The position numbers and the translations under genes were made by a program. Shown here piece by piece: positions 18,425 through 28,822 of a DNA stretch of 64,000 nucleotides. The notes beneath the pieces were generated by a model, which saw nothing but the letters and a program-made list of their open reading frames with translations, had not been told where the DNA came from and searched no databases. The stretch lies in contig NZ_JAVAMQ010000002.1 in assembly GCF_030732095.1 (NCBI RefSeq), positions 124,001 through 188,000 on the forward strand, written 5' to 3'. Position 1 is the stretch's first letter; each line of letters begins with the position of its first letter. This stretch comes from Paracoccus spongiarum. GTDB lineage: Bacteria > Pseudomonadota > Alphaproteobacteria > Rhodobacterales > Rhodobacteraceae.

Positions 18425-19312
18425 ATGACCTCTGAGACGCCGCAGACCTCGCAAAGCGGGACCACGGTCGTGCCAGCGCCGACCAAGGTCGCACGTCTGC
18501 GTCTTGACCGCAGTGCGAAGCCCGCGCCATCGGTCACCGCCACGATCCCGCCCGCGATCCTCAGCGGGCGCGACTGGGCGACGATCCGCAGCCTGCGCAC
18601 CGATGCCGCGACCATGCGCCGCCACAAGCTGTTCGTGGACAGCAGCGACGACGAGGTGACGCGCCGGTTCGACCTGCTGCGCACCCTGCTGACCGGCGCG
18701 ATCGAGGAGCATGGCATCCTGCGGCTTGGCGTGACCGCGCCGACCTCGGGCTCGGGCACCTCCTTCATCGCGGCCAACCTGGCGCTGTCCATGGCGCGGC
18801 GGCCCAGCGCGCGGGTGCTGCTGGCCGACATGAACCTGCGCGATCCCGGCCTCGCGCGGCTGTTCGGCGCCAATGCGCCCGGCCCGCTGGCCGAGATCCT
18901 GTCGGGAAGCCAGCCGATCACCGATCAGCTGCGCCTGTTCGGCGGCAATCTCGCACTGCTGCTGAACACCCAGGCCGCGACCGGCAGCGCCGAGATCCTG
19001 CAGGAGCCGGCCACCGGCGAGGCGCTGCGCGACATGCGCCACCAGTTTGCCCCGACCATCGAGATCTACGACCTGCCGCCGGTCCTCGGCGCCGACGACA
19101 CGCTGTCCTTCCTGCCCCAGCTTGACGGCGTGCTGATGGTCGCGGACGGCACCCGCAACACCGCATCGCAGCTGCGCGCGGCCGAGGAACTGCTGACCGG
19201 CCGGACCCGGCTGGTCGCCGTGATCCTGAACCGTGGCGAGATCCGGCGATCGCTGGCCGAGATCATTCAGAACATTCGTCCCCGCTGGCTTGGCGGGCGC
19301 AGGAAGGGATAG
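18425..19312 (+). CDS. CapB/CpsD/Wzc-type cytoplasmic ATPase domain, degenerate P-loop
   Basis: 295 residues. After a low-complexity N-terminus (1-50), the protein follows the ParA-like fold of bacterial tyrosine kinases that partner Wzz-type proteins. The Walker A position reads APTSGSGTS (106-113), where the family has a Lys; here it is Thr112. The Walker A' box is VLLADMN (D135) and the Walker B-like box is IEIYDLPPV (D216). The usual C-terminal Tyr cluster is absent (the end is RPRWLGGRRKG). I infer a protein that still pairs with the chain-length protein encoded three bases downstream but is unlikely to be an active tyrosine kinase. It may act as a structural regulator of polymer length or export. 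Confidence 0.85.
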   Translation: MTSETPQTSQSGTTVVPAPTKVARLRLDRSAKPAPSVTATIPPAILSGRDWATIRSLRTDAATMRRHKLFVDSSDDEVTRRFDLLRTLLTGAIEEHGILRLGVTAPTSGSGTSFIAANLALSMARRPSARVLLADMNLRDPGLARLFGANAPGPLAEILSGSQPITDQLRLFGGNLALLLNTQAATGSAEILQEPATGEALRDMRHQFAPTIEIYDLPPVLGADDTLSFLPQLDGVLMVADGTRNTASQLRAAEELLTGRTRLVAVILNRGEIRRSLAEIIQNIRPRWLGGRRKG

Positions 19313-19315
19313 CCG

Positions 19316-20536
19316 ATGGGCAGCCTTGGATCGATCAGTGACATCATGTCGGCGCTGTGGCGGCGGCGCTGGCTCATCGGCACGACGATTCTTGCCGGCA
19401 GCGCGGCCAGCTATCAGTTCGCGGTCAGCCGGCCGCACAGCTATGCCGCCTCGGCCGTGCTGCAGATCGAGACGCCGCGGTCGCTGGCCGAGGGGCCGCG
19501 CAGCACCGGGGGCATCGCAGCCGGCTACTGGCTGCAGCTGGTGCAGGCCCGGCTGATGGTGCGCGACAATGTCGTGACGCTGATCGACAAGTTCGACCTG
19601 TTCGCCGACATGCCGCAGATGAGCGAGGCCCAGCAGGTCGAGATGGTGCGCCGCGCCTTCCGCATCGAGCCGATCACCGGCGGACAGTATTACGCCAATG
19701 CCGATCAGTGGCCGGGCGTGCTGCGGGTGACCGCCACGATGGCCTCGCCGGAACTGGCTGCCGACATGGCCAACGAGATGGCCGAGAGCGTGCTGGAACT
19801 GAACGCCAGCACCCAGAACGAACGTACCCAGGAGACGCTGGAATTCTACAGCCGCGAAGAGGCGCGCATCGCCCGCCAGATCGACGCCGTGGAAAGCGAG
19901 ATGGCCGCCTTTCGCAACGAGAACCTCGAGGTGCTGCCGACCACGCTGGACAACCGCCCCGAAGAGATGCGCACCATCGACACCGAGCTGAACGAATTGT
20001 CGGGCGATCTGCTGGAGGCGCGCAGCAAGCGGGCCGAACTCGAGGCCCGCGGCAATCTCAGCACCGTCGAACGGCGCGAGGCGCAGCAGCTGGACAGCCG
20101 CATCGACCTGCTGTCCACCCGCCAGCAGCAATTGCAGGACCGCATGGCCGAGATCCGGGCATCGGGCCGGCGCAGCGTGAATGCCGAGGCGCAGATCGAA
20201 GCGTTCGAGCGGCGCCTGCTGCAACTGCGCGAACAGCAGGCCGAGATGAGCAGCCGTCGCGCCGCCGCCGAAACCTCGCAGCGCCTGAACGCCGAACAGC
20301 AGGGCGAACAGTTCATCCTGCTGGAACGCGCGGTCGAGCCCGAATACCCGCTGTCCTCGGGGCGCCGCAAGATCATGGTCTTCGGCCTCGCCGCCTCGAT
20401 GGGCCTCGCCCTCGGCCTGGCCCTGCTGATGGAACTGCTGAAGCCGGTCCTGCGCTCGGCAGGCAAGATGGAGCGCAGCACCGGGTTGCGCCCGGTCATG
20501 ACGATCCCCGACATCCCCGACCGCCGCAAGGGCTGA
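19316..20536 (+). CDS. Wzz/polysaccharide co-polymerase (chain-length determinant)
   Basis: 406 residues. A transmembrane helix at about 18-38 is followed by a large periplasmic region (40-355) that contains a long, highly charged coiled-coil segment (about 165-345, rich in Glu, Arg and Gln). A second helix at about 361-383 (MVFGLAASMGLALGLALLMEL) leads to a short cytoplasmic tail. This is the standard layout of PCP-2-type proteins, which set chain length and link polymerisation to export. The start is three bases after the CapB-like gene, so the separate kinase-like and membrane halves form a split Wzc arrangement. The final cytoplasmic residues (GLRPVMTIPDIPDRRKG) keep the usual link region. 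The gene ends just before a strong terminator hairpin. Confidence 0.9.
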   Translation: MGSLGSISDIMSALWRRRWLIGTTILAGSAASYQFAVSRPHSYAASAVLQIETPRSLAEGPRSTGGIAAGYWLQLVQARLMVRDNVVTLIDKFDLFADMPQMSEAQQVEMVRRAFRIEPITGGQYYANADQWPGVLRVTATMASPELAADMANEMAESVLELNASTQNERTQETLEFYSREEARIARQIDAVESEMAAFRNENLEVLPTTLDNRPEEMRTIDTELNELSGDLLEARSKRAELEARGNLSTVERREAQQLDSRIDLLSTRQQQLQDRMAEIRASGRRSVNAEAQIEAFERRLLQLREQQAEMSSRRAAAETSQRLNAEQQGEQFILLERAVEPEYPLSSGRRKIMVFGLAASMGLALGLALLMELLKPVLRSAGKMERSTGLRPVMTIPDIPDRRKG

Positions 20537-20637
20537 AGCCCCGCGCCCGCCGTCGGGCCGGCACCGGGTTCGCACCGGCCGCGGACCTCGCGTCAGGCGC
20601 GGGCTGGCCCCCGGCCCGCATCACGCCGATCGGTCTC

Positions 20638-20675
20638 ATGCAAAGCGCCGCCCCTCGCGGGGCGGCGCTTTGCAT
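20638..20675. terminator. perfect 17-bp hairpin between converging genes
   Basis: Bases 20638-20654 pair perfectly with 20659-20675 around the four-base loop TCGC; the stem core is CAAAGCGCCGCCCC. It lies between the 3' ends of the chain-length gene (plus) and the sugar-1-phosphate transferase (minus), so it can serve both directions. No long T run follows on either strand, only the TTT inside the stem. Confidence 0.8.
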
Positions 20676-20712
20676 CTGCCGGGTCGGTCGGACGTGCGTC
20701 GCGCGCCGGGGA

Positions 20713-21390
20713 TCAGCAGCCCGTGGCGCGGAACACCACACCGAAGGTCCGGACCAGGATCGCAGCGTCGCTGGCCAGCGACAGATCGCGCTCATAGCGG
20801 TCGTCATACCAGGCACGCGCCGCGAACGACGTGGCATTGCGGCCCGCGGTCTGCCAGAAGCCGGTGATGCCGGGACGCAGGCGATAGTAGCCACTGCCGG
20901 AATACATCTCTTGCTGCTCGGGCAGCATGGGGCGCGGTCCGACAAGGCTCATGTCGCCTTTCAGAACGTTCCAAAGCTGCGGCAGCTCGTCCAGCGAACT
21001 GCGGCGCAGCATGCGGCCCAGCACGGTGACGCGCGGGTCGTCGCGCAGCTTCTGCGTCTCGTCCCATTCCTTCCGCGCCGCGGGATTCTGGTCCAGATAG
21101 GCCGAAAGGCGCTGATCGGCGTCGACGACCATGCTGCGCAGCTTCCACATGCGGTAACGCTTGCCCTCGCGGCCAATTCTCTCTTGCGAATAGAACGGAT
21201 TCCCGCCTTCGCGCATGATGAGAACCGCCAGCAGCAACACCAGCGGCAGCATGAAGGGCGAGCCGAGAACAACCAGCAGGATATCGAGGGGGCGCTTGAG
21301 GGCCTTGCGATAGAACCAGGGCCTCTGATCTTCGACAATCTTCACGCCTGCGACAGGAACAACGGCAACCATTTGATTTTCCAGCGTCAT
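20713..21390 (-). CDS. polyprenyl-phosphate sugar-1-phosphate transferase (WcaJ/ExoY/RfbP family)
   Basis: 225 residues from ATG at 21390 (MTLENQMVAVV); longer frames exist, but this start fits the short ExoY-type size. The membrane segment begins at KRPLDILLVVLGSPFMLPLV. The family signatures are RMWKLRSMVVDAD, SSLDELPQLWNVLKGDMSLVGPRP and RPGITGFWQ, which form the catalytic region. The enzyme transfers a hexose- or HexNAc-1-phosphate from a nucleotide sugar to undecaprenyl phosphate, starting each repeat unit at the inner membrane. It is transcribed leftward, towards the chain-length gene, from its own upstream region. It is probably the priming enzyme for the polysaccharide made by the genes at 14.9-20.5 kb. 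Confidence 0.95.
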   Translation of the reverse strand: MTLENQMVAVVPVAGVKIVEDQRPWFYRKALKRPLDILLVVLGSPFMLPLVLLLAVLIMREGGNPFYSQERIGREGKRYRMWKLRSMVVDADQRLSAYLDQNPAARKEWDETQKLRDDPRVTVLGRMLRRSSLDELPQLWNVLKGDMSLVGPRPMLPEQQEMYSGSGYYRLRPGITGFWQTAGRNATSFAARAWYDDRYERDLSLASDAAILVRTFGVVFRATGC

Positions 21391-21848
21391 AGTGTCCACA
21401 CCATTCACTTTTGACAGCCCTCCTGGCGACCGCACGAACCCGGCTCGTCAACAACACTGACAAGGGGCAACTTCGCCAAAACACGCATTTGGCGCCGTTC
21501 GGGGTCAGAGAGGGGATGTCTTTTACTGGAAGGACAATAACACTTCGGCGTCTTTCCGCCCATCGTTAAAGTTTTATTAAAAGGCAAAGTGACCTGACTT
21601 TTGGGACAGGTGAGGGGCCGCGAAACAATTCGGAATTGGTGGAACGTTTTGGAATACAACCTTGGGGTGTTTCCGGGTGCGCGGCGAGTCGGCGGCGCTG
21701 TGCCCACGGGCCGGGCCTTGATTCGTGACCGCCTGATGCGACGGTCAATGCGACAATCGTTGCAACGGCAAGGTTTCGCCCGGAACGGGCGCGGGCACGA
21801 CTCCTCGGCCGCCGGGGCGGAGGGCAGGGATCCGGCGATCGAAGGGTG
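21391..21848. other. 458-base gap without a convincing gene; AT-rich regulatory region
   Basis: No frame here looks coding. The stretch at about 21500-21670 is AT-rich (GTTTTATTAAAAGG and similar) and probably carries the promoter of the sugar-1-phosphate transferase on the minus strand. An imperfect inverted repeat, ACCTGAC at 21592-21598 and GACAGGT at 21605-21611 with a six-base spacer (6 of 7 positions paired), could be an operator. Short frames of 100-115 codons cross the region on both strands but lack ribosome sites and any recognisable protein pattern. Confidence 0.5.
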
Positions 21849-23841
<1,993 letters not shown>

Positions 23842-23978
23842 GCTGGATGTCCTCATCTGTCCGTGTCTGTCGGCATGTCTGAGGCACGGCCGACGGGTGA
23901 TGTGAAAAGGATTTAGGGATCCGTGGCAAATAAACCACGCTCTCGCATGGTGAACTGATCGTGACTTTCATGTCGGAC

Positions 23979-24003
23979 CGCGCGGCCCGCAGGGGGCCGC
24001 GCG
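23979..24003 (-). terminator. hairpin downstream of hflC
   Basis: CGCGCGGCCC (23979-23988) pairs perfectly with 23994-24003 around a five-base loop, just past the hflC stop at 24016. No T run follows on the minus strand, so termination strength is uncertain. Confidence 0.6.
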
Positions 24004-24015
24004 TCACGGCGCATC

Positions 24016-25212
24016 TCAGTTGGCCGGGGCCTCGCCGCCATCCCCTGCCCCTGCCTCTGCCCCTGCCTCTGCGTCTGCGTCAGTCCCGGCAGCGGCGGGG
24101 GCCTCGGCGGGGGGAACCACCGCCGAGGGCTGCTCGGGCGGGGTCGCAAGGCTTTCGGGCACCGGCGTCAGCTTGACCCCGGCGGATTCGCCCAGGGGGT
24201 TGCCCTCGCGATCCGTCACGGTCGGCGTCACCAGGTCCTCGCCCTCGTCGCCGCCGGCCGCCGCGGCATCCGCACCCGCGGCGGGCTGCGCGTTGCGCGC
24301 GGGCACCGGGGTCGGCGAGGGATTGGCGCGGCTGGCGCCGTCATCGCGCAGATAGGTGAAGAACTCGCCGTCGGGCTGCATGACGATGCTGCTGTTCTCG
24401 CCGCGCAGGGCGCGTGAATACGAGGTCATCGACCGCGTGAAGGCGAAGAATTCGGGGTCGCGGCCGAAGGCGTCGGCATAGATCGCGTTGCGTTCGGCAT
24501 CGGCTTCACCGCGCACGATCTCGGCGCGTTTCTGCGCCTCGGAGGTCAGCTCGACCACGGTCCGGTCGGCGGCCGCGCGGACGCGCTGCGCCGCCTCGCC
24601 GCCGCGGGCGATCTCGTCGGCGGCCTCGCGCTGGCGTTCGGCGCGCATCCGGGCATAGGTTGCATTCAGGTTCTGCTCGGGCAGGTCGGTCCGGGTCAGC
24701 CGCACGTCGATGATCTCGACCCCCAGTCCCGACGAGTTGTTGCGCGCCTCGTCGCGGATCTGGTTCATCAGCGCGGTCCGGTCGTCCGACAGCACCGTGG
24801 TCGAGGGCACCGCACCCAGAACCTCGCGGATGGCAGCGTTCACGATGGGCTCAAGCCGGCCCTGCGCCGCCTGGATGCCGCCGGTGCCGACCGCCTGGCG
24901 GAAGCGGACCGGATCGGTGATCCGCCAGCGCGCGAAGGCATCGACCACCAGCCGGCGATCGTCCAGCGGCGTCACCTCCAGCGGCGAGGTCGGCAGGCCG
25001 AGGATGCGGTCGTCATACTTCACCACATTGTCGAGGAACGGCACCTTGATGCCCAGCCCCGGTTCCTCCTGCACGTCGACCACGCGGCCGAGGCGCAGAA
25101 CCAGCCCCTTTTCGCGTTCGTCCACGATGAAGATCGACGACATCGCCACTACGCCGGCGACGATCAGGGCGGGAACGGCAAGCGCCGAAAGGGTCAGTCT
25201 GCGGGTGGCCAT
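24016..25212 (-). CDS. hflC: HflC, modulator of FtsH protease, with C-terminal extension
   Basis: 398 residues, about 70-100 longer than usual HflC. An N-terminal membrane anchor (about 8-28) is followed by the SPFH/band-7 domain (FIVDEREKGLVLRLGRVVDV onward to about residue 225) and the typical ERQREAADEIARGGEAAQRVRA coiled region, then GRDPEFFAFTRSMTSY. Past about residue 295 the protein turns into a low-complexity Ala/Pro/Gly/Asp/Glu tail, partly coded by hexamer-like DNA repeats at about 24040-24080. With HflK it forms the cage-like complex around FtsH in the inner membrane and modulates membrane-protein turnover. Its ATG shares one base with the hflK stop (TGATG). Confidence 0.96.
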   Translation of the reverse strand: MATRRLTLSALAVPALIVAGVVAMSSIFIVDEREKGLVLRLGRVVDVQEEPGLGIKVPFLDNVVKYDDRILGLPTSPLEVTPLDDRRLVVDAFARWRITDPVRFRQAVGTGGIQAAQGRLEPIVNAAIREVLGAVPSTTVLSDDRTALMNQIRDEARNNSSGLGVEIIDVRLTRTDLPEQNLNATYARMRAERQREAADEIARGGEAAQRVRAAADRTVVELTSEAQKRAEIVRGEADAERNAIYADAFGRDPEFFAFTRSMTSYSRALRGENSSIVMQPDGEFFTYLRDDGASRANPSPTPVPARNAQPAAGADAAAAGGDEGEDLVTPTVTDREGNPLGESAGVKLTPVPESLATPPEQPSAVVPPAEAPAAAGTDADAEAGAEAGAGDGGEAPAN

Positions 25213-26447
25213 CAGTTGCCTCCTCCGGTCGTCGTCATGCTGTTGCCCGGGGCGGCGTCGGCCCCGCCCCTCGGCCGGCGCAGCTGGTCAAGCGGCAGGT
25301 AGGGCACCACGCCCGAGCCCGAGCCCGCGCCCTGCCCGCCGATCCCGTCGCCGAGGATCACCTTGTCCACATCGCCCAGCACCTGCTCCATCGTTTCGAG
25401 ATACATCCGCCGGCGGGTCACGTCGGGCGCCTTGACATATTCCTCGTAGATCGAGTTGAAGCGCGCGGCCTCACCGGCGGCGGTGTTCACCGCCTCGGCG
25501 CGATAGCCCTCGGCCTGTTCCAGCATCTGCGCGGCGTCACCGCGGGCCTGCGCAAGCACGCGGTTGGCATAGGCATCGGCCTCTTTCTCAAGCCGGTCGC
25601 GCTCCTGCTGGGCGGCCTGCACCTCGCGGAAGGCGTCGATCACCTCGCCGGGCGGGTCGGCGCGGTCAAGGTTGACGCGGACGACATTGATGCCCGACTG
25701 ATAGGCGTCCAGCGTGCGCTGCACCGCCTCGCGCAGGTCGGTGGCGATCGCGCCGCGGTCGCGGTTCAGGATCGGTGCCAGTTCGCTGCGGGCGATGATG
25801 TCGCGCATGGCGGATTCGGCCACGGCGCGGATCGTGTCGGCCGGGTCCGCAAGGTTGAACAGGAATTTCTCGGGATCGGCGATGTTCCAGACGACCTGGT
25901 ATTCCATGTCGACGATGTTCTGGTCGCGGGTCAGCATCAGGCCGCTGTCCATCGGACCGGACCGGCCGGTGCCGATCTCGGTGACGCGTTCGTTCGTGAC
26001 CGGCACGACCTCTGCGGTGACGAAGGGCCAGGGCGCAAAGTTCAGACCCTCGCTGCCCACCGCCACGGCGCGGCCGAACAGGAACTCGACGCTCTTTTCG
26101 TTGGTCTGCACGCGGTAGAAGCTGGAAAACGCCCAGAGCCCGACCGCGACGAGCCCGGCGATCACCAGGGTCGAGCGGTTCAGCCCGAAGCCCGGCCCCG
26201 CAGGCCGACGCCCGCCGCCGCCCGTCGGGCCGCCGCCGCCGCGCCCGCCCATCAGCACGCGCAGCCGTTCCTGGCCCTTCTTCATCAGCTCCTCGATCTC
26301 GGGCAGGGGCTGTTCGCCCTGCCCCGGCCGGCGCGGTCCCTTTGGCGGCTGCTGTTCGCCCCAGGGGCGGTTGGATGGCCGCTTGCCGCGATCCTCGTCG
26401 TCTCCGCCGCCATTGCCGCCGCCGCCCCAAGGGCCCTGATTTGCCAT
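25212..26447 (-). CDS. hflK: HflK, modulator of FtsH protease
   Basis: 411 residues from ATG at 26447 (MANQGPWGGGGNGG), a start and Gly-rich N-terminus typical of HflK. Residues 1-95 are Gly/Pro-rich and cytoplasmic, and a single membrane span follows (LVIAGLVAVGLWAFSSFY). The SPFH domain begins at RVQTNEKSVEFLFGRAV and includes the coiled region QERDRLEKEADAYANRVLAQ. The C-terminus is Gly/Asp-rich. HflK pairs with HflC, encoded directly downstream with a one-base overlap. It follows the glutathione reductase gene after 120 bases on the same strand. Confidence 0.97.
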   Translation of the reverse strand: MANQGPWGGGGNGGGDDEDRGKRPSNRPWGEQQPPKGPRRPGQGEQPLPEIEELMKKGQERLRVLMGGRGGGGPTGGGGRRPAGPGFGLNRSTLVIAGLVAVGLWAFSSFYRVQTNEKSVEFLFGRAVAVGSEGLNFAPWPFVTAEVVPVTNERVTEIGTGRSGPMDSGLMLTRDQNIVDMEYQVVWNIADPEKFLFNLADPADTIRAVAESAMRDIIARSELAPILNRDRGAIATDLREAVQRTLDAYQSGINVVRVNLDRADPPGEVIDAFREVQAAQQERDRLEKEADAYANRVLAQARGDAAQMLEQAEGYRAEAVNTAAGEAARFNSIYEEYVKAPDVTRRRMYLETMEQVLGDVDKVILGDGIGGQGAGSGSGVVPYLPLDQLRRPRGGADAAPGNSMTTTGGGN

Positions 26448-26567
26448 CCGCTCGACCTTCTTTCCCTGATTATTCCGCTTGTTGCAAACTGGGGGCGGGG
26501 GGCGAAATGTCAACCCTGCCCCGCCGCGCGCCGCCCGGAAACAGCCGCGGCACAGGGCCGCGCCGGA

Positions 26568-27953
26568 TCACGTTTCGGTTGCCCCGGCGCCATGCCGCCG
26601 CGCGGGGTGGCGCATGGTGACCAGTTCCTCGGCCGCCGTGGGATGCACCGCCATGGTCGCGTCGAACTGCGCCTTGGTCGCGCCCATGGTGATCGGGATG
26701 GCGGCCAGCTGGATCATCTCGCCGGCCTCGGGGCCGAAGATGTGGCAGCCCAGAACCCGGTCGCTGGCCGGATCGACCAGCAGCTTCATCGCCGTGCGCG
26801 CATCCGATCCCGCGAACATCGACCGCATCGGCCGGAACACGGTGCTGTAGACATCGACCGCGCCTGCGGCCCTCGCCTCGTCCTCGGTCGGGCCGATGCT
26901 GCCCAGCTCGTGCGGGCGCAGATAGACGGCACTGGCCACCGGGTCATGACTGACCTTGCGGGGGCGGGCGCCGAAGATCGTGTCGGCGAAGGAATGTCCC
27001 TCGCGGATCGCCACCGGCGTCAGGTTCACCCGGTCGGTCACGTCGCCCACCGCGAAGATCGAGGGGACCGCGCTTTGCGACCAGTCGTCGACCTCGATGG
27101 CGCCGTTCGGCCGCAGCCGGACCGCGGTGTTCTCCAGCCCCAGATCGGCGGTATAGGGGGCGCGCCCGATTGCCAGGAACACCGCGTCGAACTGGTCCTC
27201 GCTGCCGTCGTCGAACCGGGCCAGGATGCGCCCGTCCCGCCGTTCCAGGGCCTTGGGCGTCAGCCCCAGGCGCAGGTCGACGCCGATGTCCAGCAATTGC
27301 TGCGTCGCCATCTCGCGCATCTCGCGGTCGAAGCCGCGCAGCACAGCGTCCCCGCGATAGGCCATCACCGTCTGCACCCCCAGCCCGTCGAGGATGGTGG
27401 CAAACTCGCAGGCGATGAAGCCGCCGCCGACCAGCAGGGCGCGGCGCGGCAGCCGGTCCAGCAGGAACAGGTCGTCCGAGATCAGCGCCAGCTCGTCGCC
27501 GGGAATGCCGAGCCGGCTGGGCCGCCCGCCCACCGCGATCAGGATGTGCCTGGCGGTCTTGCGGGTGCCGTCGGCCAGTTCGACGGTGTGGTGGTCGGCA
27601 AGGCGGGCGCGCTGGTGATGGATCTCGACGCCGGCCCGTTCGGCATTGGCGGTGTAGGCCAGTTCCAGCCGGCGCAGCTCGGCGTCCAGCTTCTCGCGGA
27701 ACAGTGTCCAGTCGAAATGGCCGCTGTCGGCGTCGCACCAGCCATAGCCGCGCATCTCGGCGGCCATCAGAGGCGCGCTGGCGGCAAAGACCATCAGCTT
27801 CTTGGGCACGCAGCCGCGGATCACGCAGGTGCCGCCCATGCGGCTTTCCTCGGCCAGCCCGACCCGCGCGCCGTATTCGCCCGCCGCGATGCGCGCCGCG
27901 CGCACCCCGCCCGAGCCGCCACCGATCACGAAGAGATCATAGTCGAAACTCAC
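26568..27953 (-). CDS. gor: glutathione-disulfide reductase
   Basis: 461 residues starting at GTG 27953, which overlaps the rpiA stop (GTGA); MSFDYDLFVIGGGSGG is the expected FAD-binding N-terminus. The redox-active pair is C43/C48 in GGTCVIRGCVPKKL. The NADPH-binding fold (LLVGGGFIACEFATIL), the second FAD contact (IFAVGDVTDRVNLTPVA) and the dimer-interface catalytic motif HPTAAEE near the C-terminus are present. The enzyme reduces glutathione disulfide with NADPH in the cytoplasm. Coupling to rpiA joins a pentose-phosphate enzyme to an NADPH-consuming antioxidant enzyme. Trypanothione or mycothione reductase is unlikely, given the HPT-A-E-E and cysteine context. Confidence 0.95.
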   Translation of the reverse strand: MSFDYDLFVIGGGSGGVRAARIAAGEYGARVGLAEESRMGGTCVIRGCVPKKLMVFAASAPLMAAEMRGYGWCDADSGHFDWTLFREKLDAELRRLELAYTANAERAGVEIHHQRARLADHHTVELADGTRKTARHILIAVGGRPSRLGIPGDELALISDDLFLLDRLPRRALLVGGGFIACEFATILDGLGVQTVMAYRGDAVLRGFDREMREMATQQLLDIGVDLRLGLTPKALERRDGRILARFDDGSEDQFDAVFLAIGRAPYTADLGLENTAVRLRPNGAIEVDDWSQSAVPSIFAVGDVTDRVNLTPVAIREGHSFADTIFGARPRKVSHDPVASAVYLRPHELGSIGPTEDEARAAGAVDVYSTVFRPMRSMFAGSDARTAMKLLVDPASDRVLGCHIFGPEAGEMIQLAAIPITMGATKAQFDATMAVHPTAAEELVTMRHPARRHGAGATET

Positions 27954-28714
27954 GAGCGGGCCTCGGCCTCGTGGGCCAGCATGTCGGCGTCGATGTCGGC
28001 GCTGCGATCGAGGGTGACCACATCGCCGTCGGGCTTGCCGATGATCGCCAGATCGCACATGCCAAGAAACAGCCCGTGTTCGACCACGCCGGGGATCGCC
28101 GACAGCGCCCGCGCCAGCAGCACCGGGTCGGGGATCGCCTGCAGATGCAGGTCGAGGATGAAGTTGCCCTCGTCGGTGATCCAGGCATCGCTGCCCTTCA
28201 GGCGCTGCATCACCTCGCGATCGCCCAGATCCAGCCCCTCGAGGGCGCGCCGCACCAGCGTGCGCGTGGTCTCGAATCCGAATTGCAGCACCTCGACCGG
28301 CAGCGGGAAGGCGCCAAGCCGGTCGACGATCTTGCCGGGGTCGGCGATCACCACCATCCGGTCGCTGGCCGCCGCCACGACCTTCTCGCGCAGATGCGCG
28401 CCGCCGCCGCCCTTGATCAGGTGCAGGTCGGGATCGACCTCGTCGGCGCCGTCGATGGTCATGTCCAGCCAGCCGATCTCGTCCAGCGTCTCGACCCGCA
28501 GGCCCAGCCCCGCGGCCAGTTCGGCCGTGGCCTTCGATGTGGCCGCGCAGCGCAGCGACAGCCCCTCGGCGCGGACGCGCCCGGCCAGCAGCTCGACCAT
28601 GATGCTGGCGGTCGAGCCGGTGCCAAGTCCCAGCTTCATGCCATCGCGCACCAGCGCGACCGCCGCGCGCGAGGCGGCAAGCTTGGCCGGATCGGGTTGA
28701 GGGTTCTGCGTCAT
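27950..28714 (-). CDS. rpiA: ribose-5-phosphate isomerase A
   Basis: 254 residues from ATG at 28714, preceded by AGGAG at good spacing; a frame extending 15 codons further lacks a ribosome site. Signatures are GLGTGSTAS (phosphate loop), TIDGADEVD (catalytic Asp region) and KGGGGAHLREK (catalytic Glu/Lys region). It interconverts ribose-5-phosphate and ribulose-5-phosphate in the non-oxidative pentose phosphate pathway. The stop overlaps the GTG start of gor. A 108-base gap separates it from the histidine-kinase gene upstream. Confidence 0.97.
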   Translation of the reverse strand: MTQNPQPDPAKLAASRAAVALVRDGMKLGLGTGSTASIMVELLAGRVRAEGLSLRCAATSKATAELAAGLGLRVETLDEIGWLDMTIDGADEVDPDLHLIKGGGGAHLREKVVAAASDRMVVIADPGKIVDRLGAFPLPVEVLQFGFETTRTLVRRALEGLDLGDREVMQRLKGSDAWITDEGNFILDLHLQAIPDPVLLARALSAIPGVVEHGLFLGMCDLAIIGKPDGDVVTLDRSADIDADMLAHEAEARS

Positions 28715-28822
28715 CGAAGGCTCCTGGCTGCCGGGGATCGTGGCCCATGGTCGTGGCACATATAGGACAGGGCGCGCCGAAGGGCGAGGGACTTTGCCCC
28801 GGCCGCCCCGGATCGGCGCCGC

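Noticed and set aside
18425..19312. Annotating the CapB-like protein as an active tyrosine kinase
   Set aside because: The Walker A lysine is replaced by Thr112 and there is no tyrosine cluster.
18404..20575. A 723-codon minus-strand frame opposite the CapB-like and Wzz-like genes
   Set aside because: It covers two real genes and their junction, and its composition is that of a shadow frame.
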